Source: Ottelia alismoides
Lineage: Eukaryota > Streptophyta > Magnoliopsida > Alismatales > Hydrocharitaceae
Assembly: GCA_037367405.1 (NCBI GenBank)
Contig: JAZKJV010003360.1
Location: forward strand, 310,001-374,000
DNA length: 64,000 bases
Reading direction: 5' to 3'
Shown here: in pieces, positions 56,021 through 64,000 of the stretch
Position numbering within the stretch: position 1 is the stretch's first letter
Layout of the letters: every line of letters begins with the position of its first letter
Position numbers and translations under genes: made by a program
The notes under the pieces: generated by a model
Database searches by the model: none
Seen by the model: only the letters and a program-made list of their open reading frames with translations
What the model was told of the DNA's origin: nothing

Positions 56021-59000
56021 TGATGAATCTCCATAAACTTTATTCTATCATTTTGGCCTCAAAAACCCTATCCAATTCATGTATATAGCGTTATTTTGTA
56101 CAAATTCATTACTTGTTCCATTTATTATGTATAAAATATTATTTCTAATGGCAAAATTATAGAATAAAGAAAAGAAAAGGAAATAAAATAAAATGACAAA
56201 GGTATCTTATGATCCTAAACCCCAAGACCTAGGCAGCTTGATGACTAGGTTGACAAGGAATAAAGTAGGGGGAGATAAGGGTCAAAAATAGATTAAAAAT
56301 CTCATTCTTTTATTAATCCACTTTTGAGAGTTATTTTATTTTCTATTTTCTATATCTCAAATAAAGAAACTTTGCACATGAATGTTGTAGATGATAATAA
56401 TATATAGAAAAATCCAAAATTAATTCATACCAAATAAATATACTGTGTTCAATTATACTCTAAATATAGCCAAATTTCCAACTTCCCAAACCCATATCTC
56501 CAAAATAAAAACAATAAAAACTAAAAATGTATAAAAATCACCTTTAATTATATATAACTTTTATTAATCTATCTAATGAAGGCATTTTCATTTAATTTAG
56601 AGTTAATGTGTGAAAGTAAGGCTTTGGGACCCCTATTGTACAATATACCCGAATAACATATCCATTTTTTATTCATTATTTTTATAAAATTATGTTTTTA
56701 TAAATTTGTAAATATTATTTATAGTATATGTACCTATTTAGAATAAAATAATACCATAAATAAAACACAAAATAAAAAAATATACAAAAATACATAGATG
56801 GAGTACCTATACATATACCTATATAATATACATCCCTATTTATTTACGTGTACATAATATATCAAAAAATATAATAAAAATATATTTTTGTATATAAAAT
56901 AAATTATAAATATATATAATAATAAAAAAATTAATAAAATCAAAAATACAAAATGAAAATAAAATATTCAAAACATAGATGAATATACCTATAAATATAC
57001 ACCTAAAAAAGTAACTTGTAATAAATAAACTTATAAAAATATATAAAAATCATATTTAAATATTATAGAAAAAATAACGTTTAATTTATAACTTTATTAT
57101 AATAAAATCATTTATCATTTATTTTTGATTTTATAAATAATTTAGGGTCAGGTTTTTTTGGTTGGTCCGCGTGGACCAACCAGGTTGCACTTTTAGTTGA
57201 CTTCAGTCAACTTTATGAATAGCCCTATAGTTTTGTCAGACCTAGTGTTTGACATCATTTTCTCCCTTGAGAATGGTTTCTTATGCTTTTTTCCTCCTCG
57301 ATATTCCCTCTATCACGCGTGCTTGATCCGTCGAGGAGTGCATCACTGATTCGCTCGTTCCGCCTCGACTCTTCACCCTATCCAATCACTAGTACAAAAG
57401 ACCACCTCCTCCTTCCTTCAAAGTTTGAATCCCCTTAGCTCCCTTTTCTCTCCTCCTTTTGCGCTCCTAGGCTCGAGCTCCATGACATGGAGCTCACCTA
57501 GCTCTTGGTTGGATTGAGGAAGCGGTGCAAAGGCCGATTCCACCATCTCCGCCACTCGCCAACGTGAGGTATCCATCTTACGGCCTAGCACTGCTCAAAG
57601 TTAGTTTTCTTTGCCTTTTAGATAGGTTTTAGTTTCTAGTTTTGATTCATGCAATTAGTTTAAAGTTTCATTAAGTACCTTAGCTTAATCTAATTAGTCT
57701 AACTCCGATGAACAACTCCACCATCCAATGCTTGTTTTCTAACTTTGCCAACCACCTCATTTCAGTCCTCGACGCTTCTCCTGCACACCCCTCCACTTCA
57801 TTCACCTAGATCCTTTATGGATCTGGAGTTGGGTGCTCCACCTCTTCGCCTCGTCGGAGCACATTTTCCGCGCACCACCACACCTCCATTCCCCTGCTTA
57901 ACGGGTCAAGGCAATTTGCCCTCGACCCAACGTGCTTCATGTGCAGGTACCTCAAGCCCAAGGTCACCTGGAGGTAATTTTGTAGTTCGTCGGAGGCACT
58001 TGGACATCCCTTGCTTCTATGACCTCTCGGGAGCACTCTATTGCTCCCGAAACCTTTTTGAGCCCTACGACATCCAGATAACGTCGCCAGTAACGTTTTG
58101 CACCTTGGAGGAGGACCTTAGATTGCCAGAGTCGCGCCACATCATCGATTGAAGTTCATCCACAGCTGGGTTGTTCCCTATTCTTCCAGGGAGGTTCCCA
58201 ACCGTTGGATCGAGGTTCATCTCTAGAAGCTCCACCAACCATCCTATATTCGCATGCTTCATCCATTCGATTGAGTGCCAGATCTGATCTCCATAGTAGA
58301 TCAACGATGCAGCATCACACATCCTCAGCCTGCCATGTGTATAAGTGGGCGGATCACGCCCATTGGATTGCGTTGTATATGGGGTATTTTGCATTATTCA
58401 CCCCCACTTTTTTGTACTTTATTATCCAATAATAAAACTTCCATCTATCATTATTATATTTTTGTAATATTAGCAAGATGCCCCCTGCCTTAAAAGGTTC
58501 CAGTCCACGTCACCTCACGTGCTATCCCATGTGAGTTGGCAATTTTGCAGACCCTCATGTCTTTGTATTTTCTTTATAGTACTTTAAATTTGAACTACAA
58601 TTATATTATTTTGGGTATTTTGCAACTGAGCCCTCAATTTTAATTTTCTTTGCATTTATGCCCCTACTAGTTCATTAGTTTTTGTGCATTATATATATTT
58701 ATTAAGAATACATTCTGTGCTCTAAAAAATCCAAAAAATAGGAATAAATTCATTATTAAAAATAGGATTTTTTTTGGACTTTTTCCTATTTTATAAAAAT
58801 AAAAAGAGCATAAAAAGTCCCTTTTTGACTTAGAAAATACTAAAAAAATATAAAATATTCTTTAAAATTCCAAATATATATATAGAATTCTATTTATTTA
58901 AAACTCTTGAACTTAAAAACCCAAAAAATAGAAAAAGCAAATCCTTAAAATAAAAAACTTCCAAAACCCTTTATAAAAATCTGAATAATTGACAAGATTC

Positions 59001-59710
59001 CAAAAATACCTTTTGCTATTCTATAATTTTCTTTTTTTTGTATTATTTATTAAAAATAGTTTTGGAAAATTTTGACTTTATTTCATATTTTTAAATTCCA
59101 AAACAATTCAACCTATTTATTTAATCCTTGATTTGGGATATCTTTGACTTTAAAAATATAAAAAATATCGAAAAATTACTTATAAAATCACAAACAGTAA
59201 TAAATTATTTAAAACCAAAAAAAATATAAAATTTCTCATTTTTTTATTTATTTTTAGTTGCTTTTACCTATATACTAATCTATATTGTATATATAACCTT
59301 ATATAATCTTATATTATATATTTAAGAAGAAAAGGAAATTAAAACTCAGAAAATATAAAAAGAAAATAAAAAATGTAAAATTAAAACAATAAAAAATATA
59401 AAAATAAAAATAAAAAATCAAAATAAAAACTCCACACCAAAACAAATGGACAAGAGGAGCACACAAAATTTGTGCATTTATTTACCCAATCTACTGTTTG
59501 CTCCCTGTGTTCGACGCTCTACAAACTTATACCCATACATATCCATTGTAGAGTTATAATAAATTTTAACCCCCACATATTTTGCTTTTCATTACTTTAT
59601 ACATATTGTGGGTTAATTATTGATTGAATTAGGATTCGTGAGCGGTTATTGCATCGATCGCGAATCCGCCTTGTGAGACCGTACGACCCTAGCGGAATCC
59701 CCTTCGCTAA
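56021..59710 (+). repeat. Element G 5' LTR
   Basis: It begins TGATGAATCTCC; the family's inverted arm ATTCATCA is lost. It ends about two bases before the primer site. The layout is AT-rich (56021-57150), a more GC-rich middle (57160-58540), then strongly AT-rich. The phrase GGCTTTGGGACCCCTATTGT at about 56622 parallels E's LTR near 45640. Without the second LTR the borders rest on the start motif and the primer site. A 21-bp palindrome lies at 57475-57495. Confidence 0.72.
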
Positions 59711-59711
59711 A

Positions 59712-59729
59712 TGGCACCGTTGCCATGGA
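59712..59729 (+). other. Element G primer-binding site (tRNA-Asp type)
   Basis: TGGCACCGTTGCCATGGA differs from the tRNA-Asp complement at three positions (two G-to-A, one G-to-T). Confidence 0.85.
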
Positions 59730-60225
59730 GCAATACCACATAGATTGGATTATTCTTGTTGTGTCTTCTTGTCTCTTCTGTCTCTATTTTCACTTCATTT
59801 ATTTTTTATTTGTTATTATTTTTTGAACTGTCTAACCTCCAAGTTCGACTTTGTTACAAGGAACGTGGATCGAGGGAGGTACTCCTAAGAGCATTGATGC
59901 ACCCACGTAAAGCACGTCCATCTTTCTAACCTAGCAGTAAAGGAGGATGTAGAGGATTTTTGAAGACAACACACTCCACTTTCTTGTGTATTTTATTTGT
60001 AATTTAAGTGAGAGAGAGATAAATTATTGTAATAATTTAGGACTCTCTGGGACACTTTCACACTGGCCGAGGGATTGTTTCCTTGGGGATCTCGTCGATT
60101 TTTATCATGTTTTTCTCACTTTTCCCTTGGGGTCCATAGTTTAAGGTCTCAATCTTCTATCCATCACCACCCTCACAATTTTCTCCACCTCCCCTCCTGA
60201 GACTTACCTGTTGGAGTCACCTTCT
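59730..60225 (+). other. Element G untranslated leader
   Basis: No gene is supported. It carries GTGAGAGAGAGATAAATTAT near 60008, similar to F2's leader, and ends before the first usable ATG at 60226. Confidence 0.6.
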
Positions 60226-61774
60226 ATGAAGTCCACCCTTGAGCACTTGACTCAGATGATGGAGCAGATGACGTAGAGGATTGGTGACCTCACTAGTATA
60301 AATATGATCTATAATGACACTTCACCATTTGATGATATGGGTTCACTCAAGGATTCCTATGAGAGACTACAATCACCCAAAATATGAAAAAATGAGAAAA
60401 ACTTAAAAATACAAAAAGATTTCGGGAGACACCCAATCGATTCATTTTTTGAGGAGAAGGCACATCTGCCAGATTCTTTGACCACACATACAATCATACA
60501 AGTTCCCACCCTTGAGCCCAAGGATGACACTGTACAGACTGCTCATAGTCATTTTGTGTAGATGATTATTTCAATCTCATCACTTGTGTGGAGGAGATCC
60601 AAGATTTCAAAAAAATGTTGACTGAACTAGAAGTGACGGTAGCTATTCATGAGATCATTGAGGCCACACTTCACCATGACATGACTCAATTATCTGCTCC
60701 TAAAACCAAGAAGAGAAAGCGAAGGAGCAAATCTGAGCGACACGTCTTGATCATGGCCACTACCTATGCAATCTCTAACCGTCCACCCATTAGGAAAGGG
60801 AACACTATCACATCTCTTGTGAGTTGTGCCATCTCAGACTATTCTTGTGATAACACTCTCCTTGACGGTGATTCTTCAATTAATGTAATACCCTTCTCGT
60901 TAGTACAGTTTATTCATCTAAGGCCTCTAAAGAAAACCGAGATGATTATCTAATTTGCTGATGGATAAATAAAGAGGTCGAAGGGTATTCTAGAGAAAGT
61001 TGTCATTCAGATTTAGGGCATGAGCTTCACTGATGACTTTGTCGTATTGCCCATGGAGATCTCTACCCTGTGGAGCAACCTCCAATAATCCTGGGATAAC
61101 CTTTCCTTGCCTCTGTGAGAGCCGTTATTGATTATGGATCTGGAGAGATTCACTTCCGTTCTGATGTCAGGAGCGATGTGTTGATCACTGCACCCACTGT
61201 TGACCAGAGACTCGCATCCCATGAGAGTGTGCATGTTTAGCTGATCCCGAGGACTGTGACCTTGATGAGGATATCATAGAATTTTGTTGTATGATGGATG
61301 ATTCTGAGACCCGAGGATTTCTCATTGGTGAGGACGACTTGGAAAGCATAAACCTTGGAGTTCTCCCTTCTAGTGAGTAGCGATGCATTGATGATATCCA
61401 CATGATTTACACGATCGACACCTTAGAGCGGAGGGTAGAATTAGTAGACTACAGAGGCCGAATTTGATCTTATTGCGTTCATAAATGAATTTAGACCTTT
61501 CTATTTTGACTTAGTTGCGACCTCACAAGACGGACCTGACCTAACTAGTTCCGTAGATGAGTTCATTCCTTTTCATTTTGATCTAGGTGAGACCCCTATG
61601 GCCAAACATGACCACACTACTTTCATTGACTAGTTCGTGCCTTTCCGCTTTGAGATTGCTGAGGATCTTCACTAGGTCGATCCTAATCGGTTCGTGTCTC
61701 TTGATGACCCTGATATCAACCTACACCTTGTCAAATCCATTCCTCAGCGATCACGCAAGAAGGTTTGCTTTTAA
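60226..61774 (+). pseudogene. Element G single reading frame, protease-like, with C-terminal repeats
   Basis: This frame is related to B's. From ATG 60226 it reads MKSTLEHLTQMMEQMT, a stop, then SPFDDMGSLKDSYERLQSPK. An open stretch at 60588-60953 gives MEEIQDFKKMLTELEVTVAI, a basic stretch (PKTKKRKRRSKSERHVLIMA) and LLDGDSSINVIPFSLVQFIH. This is the retropepsin region, with D-G-D in place of D-N-G. IQGMSFTDDFVVLPMEISTLW (with breaks) follows, then three 24-residue repeats and a basic end SRKKVCF, like B's VRKKVRHKPS. Stops and frameshifts are frequent. No gag, RT or integrase motif is visible. The function is unknown. Confidence 0.65.
61478..61693 (+). repeat. Three tandem 72-bp coding repeats in the G frame
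   Basis: Units begin at 61478, 61550 and 61622, exactly 72 bases apart. Each encodes a variant of F/S-I/V-D/N-E-F-x-P-F-x-F-D/E-L/I. The third has an in-frame TAG, probably from CAG. B has no such repeat. Confidence 0.7.
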
Positions 61775-61882
61775 CATTCTTGATCTCTGTACATCCACCT
61801 CTTTGTATATCTGCTTTCATTTTATATCCTTCCATCTCCCATTTTTGCTCATCCACCTCATTCTGTGTGTTTTGCATTGCTT

Positions 61883-62385
61883 AGGATAGACTCTGTCCTA
61901 CATATAAGGGAGGTGGACGAGTTGAGTGATCTCTCTTCTTTTCTTCTTTTCATTTTTCTTTTTCTCCCCAAAGGTGTCACCCCTTCTTCATTGATATACT
62001 TTGGACGTACTTTTTCCTAAGTATTGGGGGGTGTGCACCCCGAGTTGATTCATTCTTTGGTCCCCTCCACTGTCTCCTCTTCTTATCTATACATAGGGAT
62101 ATCTTACCATAAGTATATGGGGAGATGGTTATAGTGTGATCTGTTCATTCCCATCCTTGGCCCTCCCTACTTTGTGTACAATCTGCTATACTTAGGATCA
62201 GTTGATCCTAAGTGTGGGGGGGGGGCAACCGACTTCTCATTCATTCATTTCTTCCTTATTTCATGCATTCCTTATTTGTTATTCTTTAGGCTTTTATATA
62301 CTCAGTACGAGTTGTCTCCTTTTTTTCTCTCTGATCTATGAGGACATAACTCAAGCTACATATATGGTGTCGTGTATACTTCATA
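61883..62385 (+). repeat. Array of hairpins with polypurine-tract-like arms (element G)
   Basis: The best unit has perfect 11-bp arms (62190-62200 and 62203-62213) followed by a run of ten G at 62216-62225. Others lie at about 61883-61915, 61999-62034, 62088-62124 and 62298-62370. The G units are more decayed than those in B but have the same plan. Confidence 0.7.
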
Positions 62386-62504
62386 TATACTTGAGCCATA
62401 ACTCATACTTTTGTATTTTCAATAAGTATGTCTAAGTAATAAAAATTAATACGTAGAAATACCCAATTCATTGTATTTACTGATTAATAAATAAGTATAA
62501 AAAT

Positions 62505-62840
62505 ATTGTTTGTAAAATGTTTGAAAAATAGTATGAAAAACCTTTTGAAAAATCTTTTGAAAACTATTTGGAAAATGTTTTGTTCAATTTTTTCAACCTT
62601 TGTAAAATTATTTTTGTTTGTAAAAACTTCTTTTCTTTTTGTGATATAAACTTTTTGAAAATCTAGTTGTAAATGATTTTGAAAAATGGTTGCATAATAT
62701 TTTGAAAAATCTATCTATTGTTTGAAAAATCTTTACAAAATGATTTTCAAATTTCGTAAGATGTTTGTAAAAATTATTTGTCAAATTAATTTGAAAAAAA
62801 AGTTTGCAAAATGTTTGTAAAATTATTTTCAAATTATTTT
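62505..62840 (+). repeat. TTTGaaaaat degenerate tandem repeat (element G)
   Basis: About 30 loose copies of a 9-12 base unit (TTTGTAAAAT / TTTGAAAAAT) occur. It takes the same place after the hairpins as the CTTGTAtaac repeat in B. Confidence 0.7.
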
Positions 62841-64000
62841 TGAGAATCGAGTACTTTATAAAATCCTTATAAAAATTGTATAAACCTATAAATTCTTAAA
62901 AACCCAACTCCTGTAAATAATAAAAAAGTGTAAATATTTGTACGTATTTCTTTTGACAAAAACTCTTGTTTTGAAAAATCGATAAAAATTGCAAAATAAA
63001 AAATCCCCAAAACTTTTACAAAATCTTTTTGAAAATTGCATAAACATTTGCGAAATCTTTTAAAAATACATAAAAAGTTCATCATTTTAAAATTAAATGA
63101 CAAAAATAATTCCTGCATTAAGCATAACATTTGCATTTTTTTGGATTGAGTTTGATAGTTAATAAGTCTAAGTAAAATCCGAAGATTGGGCTTGGTTGGA
63201 CCTTAAATGTACTTAATCACATGAACCTTATTGGAGCTGGAATTGATGTACTTCAGGTCTAGTTGACTTAATTCTTTGAGATCATGAGACTTGTTTCAAT
63301 GTCGTCTTGATTGCCTAAGTAGAGTATTTCGGAGCGCACACACAACTCTTGTTGATAATGACCTAGCTTGTACACCTGCGCTTTCACTTTGCTCACCTTA
63401 GTTGAAGTGGTAGAGGGCTGGATTTGCTAACATGAGACACGAGCCAATGGAATTGTTGATAGTCACACATTTGTGGCCATTGTACCTCAACTCGTTCCAA
63501 TGGTGATGAGGTCCAAAGACAAAAGTTGTGGGGTGCTATAATGCTTCAAAAGAGGGATAGTATACTGGCTCAAGAAGAAAAAGTCCATATGTAAATGCTT
63601 CTATATATAGTATTCAAAAAATGGAAAATAAAAAAATCCAAAAAAGTGGATAGGCCTGATTGAAAGTAAAATGCCTGCCGAAGTGTACATATTAGTATAG
63701 TCAAGAAGCAAGCTTGTGCTTCAAAGACATACATTTGTGAGCTTGCAGTCGGATGACTTGGCTACACTTTCCAAGCATCCTAGGATAGGTAGCTATATTG
63801 GCTACTGTCCATTCTTCTCTCCACCTCCTCTTCTTGTACTAGTTGTACTTGAACTTAGAAGGGAATACCCTGTTTATCGAGGAAAGTGTTGTTGGATTGG
63901 TGAATTAGGGTCACAATGTTGGAGATGACTGAATTCGACTGCTTCATCTGAGGAGAGCTACATATCTTGCACACTTTCCAAGATAGATTCATAGTCATAA

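Larger units (their letters stand above)
56021..64000 (+). mobile_element. Element G: non-autonomous Athila-like element, plus strand, right end outside window
   Basis: It comprises an LTR (56021-59710), primer-binding site (59712-59729), leader, one disrupted reading frame (60226-61774), a hairpin array and a 3' module nearly identical to B's. The polypurine tract and 3' LTR would lie beyond 64000. It lacks recognisable gag, RT and integrase, as B does. The shared 3' module and similar reading frame put B and G in one group, although their LTRs are not close. Confidence 0.78.
61775..64000 (+). other. Element G 3' internal non-coding region
   Basis: No gene is supported. In order: hairpin array (61883-62385), a TTTGaaaaat repeat (62505-62840), AT-rich sequence, and the shared module. 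From about 63540 the phrase CAAAAGAGGGATAGTATACTGG matches B at 20281, and 63745-63900 matches B at 20450-20600. The region continues past the window. Confidence 0.75.

Noticed and set aside
57745..58152. A 135-residue frame in the G LTR
   Set aside because: Only one LTR copy is in the window, so conservation cannot be tested, and the product shows no recognisable domain.
1..64000. A plant pararetrovirus or other virus
   Set aside because: The domain order (RT, RNase H, then integrase), LTRs and target duplications are those of Ty3/gypsy elements. No movement-protein or viral coat motif was seen.

Overview
The window is plant nuclear DNA made almost wholly of LTR retrotransposons. The tRNA-Asp-type primer-binding sites, very long LTRs (3.0-3.7 kb) and gag-pol sequence all point to the Athila/Tat branch of Ty3/gypsy. 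I found no host gene, tRNA, rRNA or CRISPR array. A seed-plant genome, in a pericentromeric or other heterochromatic block, fits best; the species cannot be named from this sequence.

Layout, left to right. Element A (minus strand) runs from before position 1 to 27708. Its 3' LTR is 1-2113, its broken gag-pol 3900-9752, its leader 9753-11414 and its 5' LTR 24670-27708. Element B (plus, 11420-24651) sits inside A's primer-binding site and is flanked by a 5-bp duplication. A in turn lies next to an LTR fragment of element D (27709-33168), which kept LTR sequence and a 3' internal stub. D interrupts the 5' LTR of element E (plus, 33169-48655), which has a second, more decayed gag-pol at 37361-43537. 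E lies just upstream of an older gag remnant, F1 (48656-49970). The apparent order is B in A in D in E in F1. LTR divergence, hand-counted over short stretches, rises in the same order: about 4% for B, 8-10% for A, 18% for E.

From 49971 to 56020 are older wrecks: a Ty1/copia integrase remnant on the minus strand, AT-rich LTR-like sequence, a leader and a second gag remnant (F2), and unclassified sequence. Element G (plus) starts with an LTR at 56021 and runs off the right edge.

A and E carry gag, protease, RT, RNase H and integrase, all disrupted. B and G instead carry one different reading frame with only a degenerate protease-like domain, and no recognisable gag, RT or integrase. They share 3' internal modules with A and E, so they look like non-autonomous partners that would have used proteins supplied by A/E-like relatives.

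Recurrent non-coding architecture stands out. There are arrays of hairpins whose 3' arm copies the polypurine tract, a 21-bp palindrome at the LTR 5' end, and paired CACGTG boxes spaced 11 bp apart.
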